Positions 1 through 8,765 of a stretch of 64,000 bases of DNA are shown here, one piece after another. The DNA lies in NCBI RefSeq assembly GCF_000503895.1, contig NC_022997.1, positions 702,501 through 766,500 on the forward strand, in the 5' to 3' direction. Source of the DNA: Hyphomicrobium nitrativorans NL23. Its GTDB lineage: Bacteria > Pseudomonadota > Alphaproteobacteria > Rhizobiales > Hyphomicrobiaceae. Numbering within the stretch: the stretch's first letter is position 1; each line of letters opens with the position of its first letter. The position numbers and the translations under genes are program-made. The notes under the pieces are model-generated. The model saw only the letters and a list, made by a program, of their open reading frames with translations. It was not told where the DNA came from and searched no databases.

Positions 1-968
<968 letters not shown>

Positions 969-1146
969 CGCTCTCATTAAGCAATGCTCATCGTTATCGC
1001 TCACGGAGCGTATCGCGCGCTTAACAGCGCGCTGCTCCTCCGCGAGGGCGGCACTTGTGCCGGCGTCCCTTGGACGCTTGCGCCTCACGGCGCGCAGGCA
1101 TGTCGTTCGCGATGAGCGTAGGAATTAGCACGGAAAGACCAGAATT

Positions 1147-1298
1147 CGTATCACGCTTCCGCCGACCTGGTGATTATGGCGGGGTGGCTGCACCCGATCC
1201 CATTCCGAACTCGGCCGTGAAACGCCCCTGCGCCGATGGTACTTCGTCTTAAGACGCGGGAGAGTAGGTCGTCGCCAGGTCTGCAGAAGCGTGATACG
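1147..1298 (+). other. Inverted repeat enclosing 5S rRNA (processing stalk)
   Basis: The 13 bases at 1147-1159 (CGTATCACGCTTC) are exactly complementary to 1286-1298, so 5S rRNA sits in the loop of a long stem. A second arm (AATTCGTAT near 1143 and ATACGAATT near 1303) can extend it. Such stalks are the usual substrate for the RNase that frees 5S from the precursor. The 23S-5S spacer (969-1163) holds no tRNA gene that I can see. Confidence 0.75.
1164..1281 (+). rRNA. rrf: 5S ribosomal RNA
   Basis: The 118-nt segment has the alphaproteobacterial 5S pattern: complementary ends GACCTGGTG and CGCCAGGTC, the CCCGATCCCATTCCGAACTC block of loop B/C, and GGGAGAGTAGGTCG near the 3' end. It lies about 195 bp after 23S. 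The tRNA-fMet gene often found after 5S in this group is absent before the terminator. Confidence 0.96.
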
Positions 1299-1337
1299 AA
1301 AAATACGAATTCATCATCCTCTTCACATCTCTATTCA

Positions 1338-1373
1338 ACACCGCCCGGGCTCACGCTCGGGCGGTGTTTTCGT
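1338..1373 (+). terminator. Rho-independent terminator of the rRNA operon
   Basis: A GC-rich hairpin (ACACCGCCCGGGC, a short loop, then GCTCGGGCGGTGT) is followed by TTTTCGTTT. It sits about 55 bp after 5S, where an rRNA operon is expected to end. Confidence 0.88.
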
Positions 1374-1623
1374 TTGTGCGGCGATCTCTATCGGGTCTCC
1401 GGCGGCGTGGAGGGTGCTGTTCCGGCACGGCCGTCACTCAAAAAATTGGAATACCGGGCGTCGTCGTGCTGCGGCGGTCTGCTGGCGGAGGCTCGGGGCA
1501 GAGTGGCCGGTGAGGCTTCGCTCGGAAAACACTCTGCTGCCGGGCTGCCGTTTCTGGTATGTCGTCTCTCGTTGGCGATCGCCGCCTGACCGTATGTGTC
1601 GATTGGGATTGACGAGGGATTTC

Positions 1624-2388
1624 GTGGACGTTCGGCTGCCTGTTTCCTGCTTCATCATCGCGAAGGACGAGGCCGACCGCATCGGAACCACGATCCGTTC
1701 GGTGCGCGATTGGGTGGATGAAGTGATCGTCATCGATAGCGGCAGCACGGATGGGACGCGGGAGGTTGCGCGCGAGCTCGGCGCGGTTGTGTTCGAGAAC
1801 GTGTGGCCGGGATACGGCCAGCAGAAACGTTTTGGGGAAGATCGCTGCCGGAACACGTGGCTTCTCAATCTCGATGCGGATGAAGAAGTGACCGACGCGC
1901 TTCGTGCGGAAATGCGCGTACTTTTCTCTTCAGGGGAGCCGGATGCGGACGGATACGAGATCACGATCGTGAACTTGTTTCCGGGCGAGGAGCATCCTGG
2001 ACGGTTTGCGCATGCGCTGTCACCCGTCCGCCTTTATCGGCGCGATCGGGGGCGTTATTCGGAAAGCCCGGTGCACGATCGCGTTGCATTCGAACCCGGT
2101 GCCCGCATCGCGGGGCTTCGCGGCACGGTGTATCATCGCTCGATCCGGTCGCTTGGCGAGCAATTGTCCAAGCTCGACCGCTATTCCACCATGCAGGCGG
2201 ACGACTTTATCGATCGCGGACGGCGCTTGCCCAAAATCCGCGTTTTCACCGAGTTTCCGATCGCTTTTTTCAAGGCGTGGATCGGCCGGCGGCTGGTGCT
2301 GCGGGGGACTTATGGATTTCTGGTCGCGATGAACTACGCGATCTTCCGGCATATTCGCGTGGCCAAGATCTACGAGAGAACGCGTTGA
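1624..2388 (+). CDS. Family 2 glycosyltransferase, WaaE/KdtX-like
   Basis: A 254-residue GT-A glycosyltransferase. It opens with the nucleotide-sugar binding strand SCFIIAKDEADRIG, has an IDSGSTDGT segment and the metal-binding LNLDADEE (DxD) motif, and a WPGYGQQKRFG stretch typical of the WaaE/KdtX group, which adds a hexose to the lipopolysaccharide inner core. The acceptor here is not known. I prefer the GTG at 1624 because a GAGGGA ribosome site precedes it; ATG 1594 is in frame without a good site. The frame stays open upstream to 1291, but that part is terminator and spacer. It is followed 80 bp later by msrA. Confidence 0.82.
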   Translation: MDVRLPVSCFIIAKDEADRIGTTIRSVRDWVDEVIVIDSGSTDGTREVARELGAVVFENVWPGYGQQKRFGEDRCRNTWLLNLDADEEVTDALRAEMRVLFSSGEPDADGYEITIVNLFPGEEHPGRFAHALSPVRLYRRDRGRYSESPVHDRVAFEPGARIAGLRGTVYHRSIRSLGEQLSKLDRYSTMQADDFIDRGRRLPKIRVFTEFPIAFFKAWIGRRLVLRGTYGFLVAMNYAIFRHIRVAKIYERTR

Positions 2389-2468
2389 CCGGCTGCCGTG
2401 CGAGACCCCGGCGGGCCTCTGACAATTGCTTTGCTCTCTTCCTATGTAGGTCCTGAGAGGAATGCTGC

Positions 2469-3131
2469 GTGATGCTGTTTCATCGGAAAAAGAGTGAGAT
2501 GCCCCGGCCCGAGCACGCGCTCAAGGGACGTCCCGAGCCGCTTGCCACGGCTGACGAGCATTTCGTTTTTGGACGTCCGCTCAAGGGGCCGTATCCGGAA
2601 GGGTTCGAGACGGCGCTGTTTGGTCTCGGCTGTTTCTGGGGCGCGGAACGAAAGTTCTGGCAGCTTGGCGACGGAATATGGGTGACGGCGGCCGGTTATG
2701 CGGGAGGCTTTACGCCGAACCCGACCTACGACGAGGTGTGCTCAGGGCGGACGGGCCACAACGAGGTGGTGCTCGTCGTCTTCGATCCGGGCACGCTCTC
2801 CTACGGCGAACTCCTGAAAGTTTTCTGGGAAAGCCATAACCCGACGCAGGGCATGCAGCAGGGAAACGACGTCGGTACACAGTATCGCTCCGGCATCTAC
2901 GTGTTTTCGGAGGCGCAGCGGGAGGCTGCACTCGCTTCGAAAGCCGCTTACCAGGATCTGCTCGCAGCTGAGGGGCTCGGATCGATCACGACGGAGATCC
3001 TTCCCGCGCCGGAGTTCTATTTTGCCGAGTCCCATCACCAGCAATACCTGGCCAAGGTTCCGCACGGATATTGCGGGCTTGGAGGAACGGGCGTTGCGTG
3101 TCCCGTTCCCGGCGGGATCGCGCCACGCTGA
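2469..3131 (+). CDS. msrA: Peptide-methionine (S)-S-oxide reductase MsrA
   Basis: Reduces methionine-S-sulfoxide in proteins and free methionine. The catalytic GCFWGAER motif places the nucleophilic cysteine at residue 55, and the family blocks [20 protein letters not shown] and GTQYRSGIY follow. At 220 residues it matches longer MsrA proteins, with about 45 residues before the core. GTG 2469 and ATG 2472 are adjacent in frame, and a GAGAGG ribosome site sits 8-11 bases upstream. There is no export signal, so it is cytosolic. The transcript may continue from the glycosyltransferase, but no promoter or terminator between them is clear. Confidence 0.96.
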   Translation: MMLFHRKKSEMPRPEHALKGRPEPLATADEHFVFGRPLKGPYPEGFETALFGLGCFWGAERKFWQLGDGIWVTAAGYAGGFTPNPTYDEVCSGRTGHNEVVLVVFDPGTLSYGELLKVFWESHNPTQGMQQGNDVGTQYRSGIYVFSEAQREAALASKAAYQDLLAAEGLGSITTEILPAPEFYFAESHHQQYLAKVPHGYCGLGGTGVACPVPGGIAPR

Positions 3132-3325
3132 CATGTTTCACGCGTTGCATCTTATGCATCGCGCCAGTGCCTTATTGTCGCGCGTAGGGCGATTTCTCGT
3201 GGCTTTTCCGACACCCCGTTCCTAGCGTTTACGAACCCTGATCAATGGCTTCTGGCGGCGCACAATTTGGCCGCTATTCTGCATTGAAACGTGCGGTCAA
3301 TCAGTAAACGAATGAGGTGGGGTCC

Positions 3326-3574
3326 ATGCGGGCGGCACGATTTGTATTGGTTCTTTCAGGTGCAGTCGCGGCATCGCCGGTCAAGGCGGAGCAGTTCCAG
3401 CTTCCCCCCGAAGTGACGCCCTCGCTGCGCGCCGCCTGCGAGACAGATGTGCGTCGTCTCTGCATCGGAAAGGACCCGACCGTCGCGAAGGTGAAGAGCT
3501 GCGTTTTCCGCAAATATTTCCAGCTCGGCCGAAAGTGTCAGGTCGAACTTGCCTCGCTCGGTTTCGGACGCTGA
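3326..3574 (+). CDS. Small secreted cysteine-containing protein
   Basis: An 82-residue precursor with a clear signal peptide (a basic start, a VLVLSGAVAAS core, then an alanine-type cleavage site near residue 21). The mature part has four cysteines (RAACETDVRRLC, VKSC, GRKC), similar in spacing to Cys-rich (FGFR-type) repeats seen in small alphaproteobacterial periplasmic proteins. ATG 3326 follows a GAGGTGG ribosome site; a GTG 9 bases earlier is less likely. No function can be given. It lies upstream of the xoxF control region but is separated from xoxF by about 500 bp. Confidence 0.68.
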   Translation: MRAARFVLVLSGAVAASPVKAEQFQLPPEVTPSLRAACETDVRRLCIGKDPTVAKVKSCVFRKYFQLGRKCQVELASLGFGR

Positions 3575-4083
3575 TCTCAAGCGCAATTGTGCGCGCTCCC
3601 TTCGCTTCCAAGTTTCATCGTGAGATATGCGCCGCTTGACCCACGTCGAGCGGCGTCTTGTTGTGTGCGTGCTGAGGATTTATCAGAAGCGCTTCTCTTT
3701 CACGTTCTCGTGATTGGGATTATTTCCCCGATCAGTGGGGAAATATCACTCTCGCTGTTCTGGTATAACATCCCTACGGTGATGGGGCTGTTTGGGAGGT
3801 TTCTGCGGAACCGATCGCTTAGGGGCGGTCCGTGGAAGACGCTCATACGGCGCTTGTTCTTTCAAGTCAGGGAGCAGCACGAGCGGTCGGACCGCTGGAT
3901 CTCCGAGAACGACCTCAAGGCTCGACCAAGAGGCAGCCGCGAGACTCGACCGCATCCGTAAAGCAAAAAGCGCGCAAGCGAACCTGTCTCTTCGAGGCTC
4001 GATGGGCCTCGGGAGCTGACGAATGCGCTTGGCCCGGATTTTACGAGAACAAGTCTCTTAGCTAGGAGAGGAGACCGAAAGAT
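3575..4083. promoter_or_regulatory. xoxF upstream region with two perfect dyads
   Basis: This 509-bp stretch holds no gene I trust; a 124-codon frame across it lacks a ribosome site and family features. It contains two perfect inverted repeats. One is TATTTCCCC-N7-GGGGAAATA at 3721-3745. The other is AGCGGTC-G-GACCGCT at 3882-3896. They lie about 340 and 190 bp before the xoxF start. A strong AGGAGAGGAG ribosome site stands just before ATG 4084. I cannot name the -35/-10 elements. The dyads may be regulator sites; this is inference from symmetry and position. Confidence 0.5.
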
Positions 4084-5967
4084 ATGAAGCAGAAGCTTCG
4101 CCTTCTAACAGGCGGCTTCCTGGTCGCGATGCTGGGCCTGACGGGCCACGCGTTCGCGAACGAGGAAGTCGAGAAGCGCGCCGCCGACCCCAATCAGTGG
4201 GCGTCGCCGGGCCGCGACAACGCGCTTACGCGCCATAGCCCGCTCGCGGACATCAATGCCGAGAACGTCAGCAAACTGCAGATGGTCTGGTCGCAGTCGA
4301 CCGGCGCTCTGCGCGGTCACGAAGGCCAGCCGCTGTTCATCGACGATGTCGGCGGCAAGCCGATGCTGTTCTTCGTCTCGGGCTGTCCGAATATGGCTCA
4401 GTGCAATATCGCACAGGGCCTCGATCTTACGGACCCCGACAATCCGAAGCAGATCTGGAACTACGTCAAGACGACGGATCGCGATGAATCGGCTGTGCCG
4501 CGCGCCTGCTGCGACACCGTCAATCGTGGTCCGGCTTTCGCCAACGGCAAGCTTTACTACGGCACGCTCGACGGCTTCCTGATCGCACTCGATGCCGCCA
4601 CCGGCAAAGAAGTGTGGGTCGTGAAGCACGCCTGGCCCGAGAAGGGCGAGACGAGCACGAGCGCTCCGCTCATCGCCGAGAACCTTGTCATCCTCGGCTT
4701 CGGCGGCGACGAGTTCGCGGCTCGCGGCCGTGTCACGGCCTACAACCTCGAAGACGGTGCGAAGGTTTGGGAATGCCACTCGACAGGTTCGGACAAGGAC
4801 GTGTGCCTGACGCCCGACACCAACAAGGCGAACCCGCACTTCGGCACTTACGGGAAGGATCTTGGCATCCATACGCATGTCGGCGACGATTTTAAAATCG
4901 GCGGCGGCGCGGTCTGGGGCTGGATCAGCTACGATCCCGAGATGAAGCTCGTCTATTACTCCACCGGCAACCCGGGCCTCTGGTCTCCGTCGTATCGCTG
5001 CGGCGCCAAGACCCACGACGAGTGCAACACCGGCGAGTGGGACAACAAGTGGGCGATGACGACCTTCGCTCGCAAGGTGGACACGGGCGAAGCCGTCTGG
5101 GCCTACCAGATGACCCCGTTCGACCAGTGGGACTATGACGGCGTGAACGAGAACATGCTTGTCGACGACCTCGATATCGACGGCAAGAAGCACAAGGCTC
5201 TCGTGCACTTCGATCGGAACGGTTTCGCCTATGTGCATGATCGTGCCGACGGCACGCTGCTGCGCGCGCACAAGTACGTCACCGTGGACTGGGCCGAGAA
5301 GGTCGACCTCGAAACGGGCCGTCCGATCAAGGTCTACGAACACTCGCCGTTCGAGCGTGGCCGCAACGTGGCTGTGTGCCCTTCCGCCATGGGCGGCAAG
5401 GACCAGCAGCCTTGCTCTGTGGACCCGAAGGACCCGAGCAAGTTCTACTGCCCCACCAACAACTGGTGCATGGAGCTTGAGCCGCAGGAGCGCACGCACA
5501 CGCAGCAGGGCACGGTCTACGTGTTCGCCAACGTGTACATGTATCCTGAGAAGCCCGGCACGACCGGCAAGGTCAAGAAGTTCGACGTCGTGTCGGGCGA
5601 GACCGATTGGGAGATCCCCGATCCGTACCCGAACTGGGGCGGCACGATGGTCACCGACGGTGGCCTCCTGTTCTACGGCTCGCTCGGCGGCGATTTCCGC
5701 GCGGTCGACCGGAAGGACGGCAAGGTGCTCTGGAGCCGCAAGCTCGCTTCCGGCATCATCGCCAACCCGATCACCTACAAGGTGGGCGGACACCAGTACG
5801 TCTCGGTTCTCGCCGGCATCGGCGGCTGGATCGGCGTCCCCGTCACCGCAGGCCTCGATCTCAACGACAAGTTCGGTGCGATCGGCGCGACTGCGATGAC
5901 CAAGGCGACGGGCCTCGACAAGATCCCGCAGGCTGGCACGTTGTTCACCTTCCGGGTCTATGAGTGA
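4084..5967 (+). CDS. xoxF: Lanthanide-type PQQ methanol dehydrogenase XoxF
   Basis: Periplasmic eight-bladed quinoprotein oxidising methanol (possibly on to formate) with PQQ and a rare-earth ion. Residues 1-25 form a signal peptide ending AFA. The active site reads FDQWDYDG: Asp350 is the catalytic base and Asp352 is the extra acidic residue that marks lanthanide enzymes, where calcium-type MxaF has alanine. The vicinal cysteines that pack over PQQ are Cys142-Cys143. Tryptophan-docking segments recur (GKEVWVV, GEAVWAY, GKVLWSR). The length of 627 is close to the family norm. The subclade (XoxF1, 3 or 5) cannot be fixed by eye. No mxaF or PQQ synthesis genes are present in the window. A terminator directly follows, so it is probably transcribed alone. 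Confidence 0.96.
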   Translation: MKQKLRLLTGGFLVAMLGLTGHAFANEEVEKRAADPNQWASPGRDNALTRHSPLADINAENVSKLQMVWSQSTGALRGHEGQPLFIDDVGGKPMLFFVSGCPNMAQCNIAQGLDLTDPDNPKQIWNYVKTTDRDESAVPRACCDTVNRGPAFANGKLYYGTLDGFLIALDAATGKEVWVVKHAWPEKGETSTSAPLIAENLVILGFGGDEFAARGRVTAYNLEDGAKVWECHSTGSDKDVCLTPDTNKANPHFGTYGKDLGIHTHVGDDFKIGGGAVWGWISYDPEMKLVYYSTGNPGLWSPSYRCGAKTHDECNTGEWDNKWAMTTFARKVDTGEAVWAYQMTPFDQWDYDGVNENMLVDDLDIDGKKHKALVHFDRNGFAYVHDRADGTLLRAHKYVTVDWAEKVDLETGRPIKVYEHSPFERGRNVAVCPSAMGGKDQQPCSVDPKDPSKFYCPTNNWCMELEPQERTHTQQGTVYVFANVYMYPEKPGTTGKVKKFDVVSGETDWEIPDPYPNWGGTMVTDGGLLFYGSLGGDFRAVDRKDGKVLWSRKLASGIIANPITYKVGGHQYVSVLAGIGGWIGVPVTAGLDLNDKFGAIGATAMTKATGLDKIPQAGTLFTFRVYE

Positions 5968-5989
5968 TCATCGATCTGACATGAAAAAT

Positions 5990-6023
5990 GCGCCCGGCGT
6001 CTCACGACGCCGGGCGTTTTTCC
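5990..6023 (+). terminator. Rho-independent terminator after xoxF
   Basis: The arms CGCCCGGCGT (5991-6000) and ACGCCGGGCG (6007-6016) pair perfectly over a 6-base loop and are followed by TTTTTCC. It is 22 bases after the xoxF stop and separates xoxF from the accessory genes. Confidence 0.93.
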
Positions 6024-6134
6024 TTCCGGTTTTCGGGAGTTTCAGCCGGGATCAACGGAACTTGATCATCGGGCGGGGCAAGAGTGCCTTGTCGCTCTTG
6101 CTGCGCAACGATATAGAGTTACAGGTAAATCCGT

Positions 6135-7976
6135 ATGAATGAGAAACATGTGACGTCTGTCTTGTTCCGTTTTTCGGCTTCGATCCTTGCCGCGGGCGCG
6201 CTTATGCTCGTAAGCGCCAGCGCGTTTGCGGACGATGCGCGGGTGCGGTTGAACAAGGACTATGACGAGATGACAGCGGCCGAGAAGACGGCCGCGCGGA
6301 CCGCCGGGCGCGACATGTGGCGGACCAAGTCTCTCGCGACGTTGCGCGTTTGCGGCGACCCCGGCAACATGCCGCTCTCTTCCATGCAGGGTGAAGGCTT
6401 CCAGAACAAAATGATGGAAGTGGTCGCCGAGGCGCTCGGCGCCCGGCTGGTTCACTTCTGGCGGCCCTATCTCGAAAGGGGAATCACGCGGCAGACGTTC
6501 GAGACGGACGATTGCGACGTGCTCGTGGACATGCCGGCGGTGTACCGGGGCGTGCTTACGACGCTTCCAGTTTATCGCACCGCCTATGTGATGGCCTGGC
6601 GGAGCGATCGCGGCCTCGATATCACGGGGCTCGACGATCCCAAGCTCAAAGATCTGAAGATCGGCGTTTACCAGACCTCGGCGATCCGCGAGGCACTCAA
6701 GCGCCGCGGGCATACGGCCAACGTCACCCTGCACACCGTGAGCCACAACGGCGATCTCATTCCCGAGCAGCAGCCGAGCTATCAGTTGCAGCAGGTGCTG
6801 GACGGCACGCTCGATGTGGCTGCCGTGTGGGGGCCTTTCGCGGGGTGGTATGCGACCGGCAAGGGCGAGCCGATCACCGTGCTCCCCGTCAACCTCATGG
6901 ACGACGACGTGCCGCTCGAATTCGATCTGGCGCTGGGCGTGCGGCCGACGAACGCCGTGCTGAAGTATGCGCTGGAATTTGCGCTCGACGACAAGCGGGA
7001 GAAGATCGAGGAGATTTTACGCAGCTTCGGCGTGCCGCTGGTGCACTGTAGCCGCTGTGTGGTCTCTGGCGATTTGCCGGCGCACGGCTCCTACACGAAG
7101 CCGTTCGACGTGATGCAGGCGCCGAGGAGTGCCCAATCGCCGGACCAGCTCGTCAATCGCGAGCGGCTCGAAGCGTGGCTGGCCAAGGGCGCCAACGTTC
7201 AGGTGGAACTCGCGAACGCGGTGCTCGCGTCGGACGAGGAACGCATCCGCTTCCTGGTGGAGAAGGGCGGGAACGTCAATACGCTCGACCGGCAAGGCTA
7301 CGGCGCGCTTCAGTCCGCGGCAAGGAGCCGGAAGGACAAGCTCATTCCGCTGCTCGTCGAACTGGGGGCGGACATCAACGGGCGCGACCGGGATGGGTTC
7401 ACGGCGCTCAGCAACGCGGCGCAGCGCAACCACGTGCCGTCGATCAGGGCGCTGGTCGAGCGCGGGGCGGATCTCGAACTTGCGGTCGACGGCGGGTTCG
7501 GGCCGCTTTCGCTGGCTATCGACGGCGGGCATTTCCTTGCCGCAAAGGCGTTGATCGAGCTTGGCGCGAAGGTCAACGCCGTGTCGGGCGAAGACAGGGT
7601 CACGCCGCTCATGGTTGCGGCCACGTGGCTTGCGGTGGGCGAGGCCGCGAAGGAAATCGAGCTCCGGCAGGGGCTGCGCTCCACGGACATCGCGACAGCG
7701 CTCATCGATCGCGGGGCGGATGTGAACGCGGCGAATGCGCAGGGCATCACGCCGCTCATGATTGCGGCGGCGCGCGGGAACATGGCGATGCTCGGGGTGC
7801 TGCTCGAAGCCGGTGCCGATCCGGATCTCAAGTCTCATGCCGGAAAGAAAGCGATCGACATCGCGGCCGACAGTCTCAATCCCGATGCGGTGAAATCGAT
7901 CAAACTTTTCCAGGCCACCCTCTCCGGGCGCGCGCACCAGCCGGACGAGGCGCAAAGCGAAAAGGAAAAACTTTAA
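6135..7976 (+). CDS. XoxJ/MoxJ-like periplasmic binding protein fused to ankyrin repeats
   Basis: The 613-residue precursor has a signal peptide (about 1-32, ending SAFA). Residues about 60-315 match the quinoprotein-dehydrogenase-associated binding protein family (XoxJ/MoxJ): LRVCGDPGNMPLSS, DVLVDMPAVYRGVLTT, KIGVYQTSAIREAL and a CSRC pair near 307-310. From about 335 to 600 follow roughly six ankyrin repeats, with units such as GFTALSNAAQRNHVPSI and GITPLMIAAARGNMAML. XoxJ proteins are usually near 280-300 residues, so the ankyrin half is an addition. The family is thought to help XoxF mature or activate. The gene starts its own unit after the xoxF terminator. It has no frameshift and codon use is uniform across the junction. 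Confidence 0.88.
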   Translation: MNEKHVTSVLFRFSASILAAGALMLVSASAFADDARVRLNKDYDEMTAAEKTAARTAGRDMWRTKSLATLRVCGDPGNMPLSSMQGEGFQNKMMEVVAEALGARLVHFWRPYLERGITRQTFETDDCDVLVDMPAVYRGVLTTLPVYRTAYVMAWRSDRGLDITGLDDPKLKDLKIGVYQTSAIREALKRRGHTANVTLHTVSHNGDLIPEQQPSYQLQQVLDGTLDVAAVWGPFAGWYATGKGEPITVLPVNLMDDDVPLEFDLALGVRPTNAVLKYALEFALDDKREKIEEILRSFGVPLVHCSRCVVSGDLPAHGSYTKPFDVMQAPRSAQSPDQLVNRERLEAWLAKGANVQVELANAVLASDEERIRFLVEKGGNVNTLDRQGYGALQSAARSRKDKLIPLLVELGADINGRDRDGFTALSNAAQRNHVPSIRALVERGADLELAVDGGFGPLSLAIDGGHFLAAKALIELGAKVNAVSGEDRVTPLMVAATWLAVGEAAKEIELRQGLRSTDIATALIDRGADVNAANAQGITPLMIAAARGNMAMLGVLLEAGADPDLKSHAGKKAIDIAADSLNPDAVKSIKLFQATLSGRAHQPDEAQSEKEKL

Positions 7977-8116
7977 GGACGGGGCGGCGCCTCTGCGCCG
8001 TTCCGAACCAACTCCGCAAGCAAGCACGGGGGAGAGAAGAGCGGCACGGGCCTCGCTGCCGCTCCTCATCACGATCGGAAGAGGCGGTACAATATGGAAA
8101 TGACGAGGGACGGAAC

Positions 8117-8764
8117 GTGAATAAGAACTTCCTTGCGCTGCTGACAGCAGCAGCGGTTTCTACCGCAGCGTTGGTGAGCGCCTGCGGCGCGGCCGACGAG
8201 CCGACGACAAAGACGACGGCCAGCGAGGCTGCGGAAACGCAAGCCGCGGCGCCGGCGGCCGACGCCGCGCCCGTTCAGGTCGCGGATGCAGGCGACAAGG
8301 CCGAGGCCGGCGACAAAGCCGAAGAGGCAGCACCTGCGGCTGAGGCCGCCGCGCCCGCAGCCGATGGCGAGTTCATGACGGCGATCGAACGGGTTCAGGC
8401 TTCTCCTAAGGGCACGCTGAAGAACCCTTATACCGGAGACGAAACGGCAATTGCCGAAGGCCAAAAGCTCTACATGGGACTGTCGTGCAACGGCTGCCAC
8501 GGTGGTGGCGGCGGCGGCGGCATGTGTCCTCCGCTGACGAACGAGGTCTGGGTTTATGGTGGCGACGACGACACGTTGTTCCGCCTGATTACGCTTGGCA
8601 CCAAGGACCTGCAGGCTGAGGGCTATTCCCGTAAGGGTACCGAGGGCGTTGTCGGCCCGATGATGGCCTATCGCGAACTCATCGACGACGAGCGTAAACT
8701 TTGGAAGATCATTGCCTGGATCCGCACGAAGTGGGGCGGGCGCGAAGAACGGAAGGAATGGTAG
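8117..8764 (+). CDS. Lipoprotein c-type cytochrome of the XoxF/PQQ system (XoxG-like)
   Basis: A 215-residue single-haem cytochrome c. The haem site is CNGCH, followed by a glycine run and MCPPL; VGPMMAY supplies a probable methionine ligand. The N-terminus has a lipobox (LVSAC), so the mature protein is probably lipid-anchored, and an Ala/Glu/Pro-rich linker of about 65 residues separates anchor and haem domain. It should accept electrons from XoxF. The GTG at 8117 is chosen because it begins the signal sequence and follows GAGGGACGGAAC; the frame is open far upstream inside the preceding gene by chance. The stop is one base before the next start, so the two are coupled. Confidence 0.86.
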   Translation: MNKNFLALLTAAAVSTAALVSACGAADEPTTKTTASEAAETQAAAPAADAAPVQVADAGDKAEAGDKAEEAAPAAEAAAPAADGEFMTAIERVQASPKGTLKNPYTGDETAIAEGQKLYMGLSCNGCHGGGGGGGMCPPLTNEVWVYGGDDDTLFRLITLGTKDLQAEGYSRKGTEGVVGPMMAYRELIDDERKLWKIIAWIRTKWGGREERKEW

Positions 8765-8765
8765 A

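Noticed and set aside
3587-3961. 124-codon frame upstream of xoxF
   Set aside because: No ribosome site, no family likeness, and the dyads fall inside it; better seen as control region.
4105-5793. A 562-codon open frame antisense to xoxF
   Set aside because: It is the complement of a certain, highly expressed gene with strong codon bias; the protein is Ala/Arg/Val-rich with no family features and no ribosome site.
7175-8116. N-terminal extension of the cytochrome frame through the ankyrin gene
   Set aside because: The frame is open by chance inside another gene. The lipoprotein signal starting at GTG 8117 fixes the true start.
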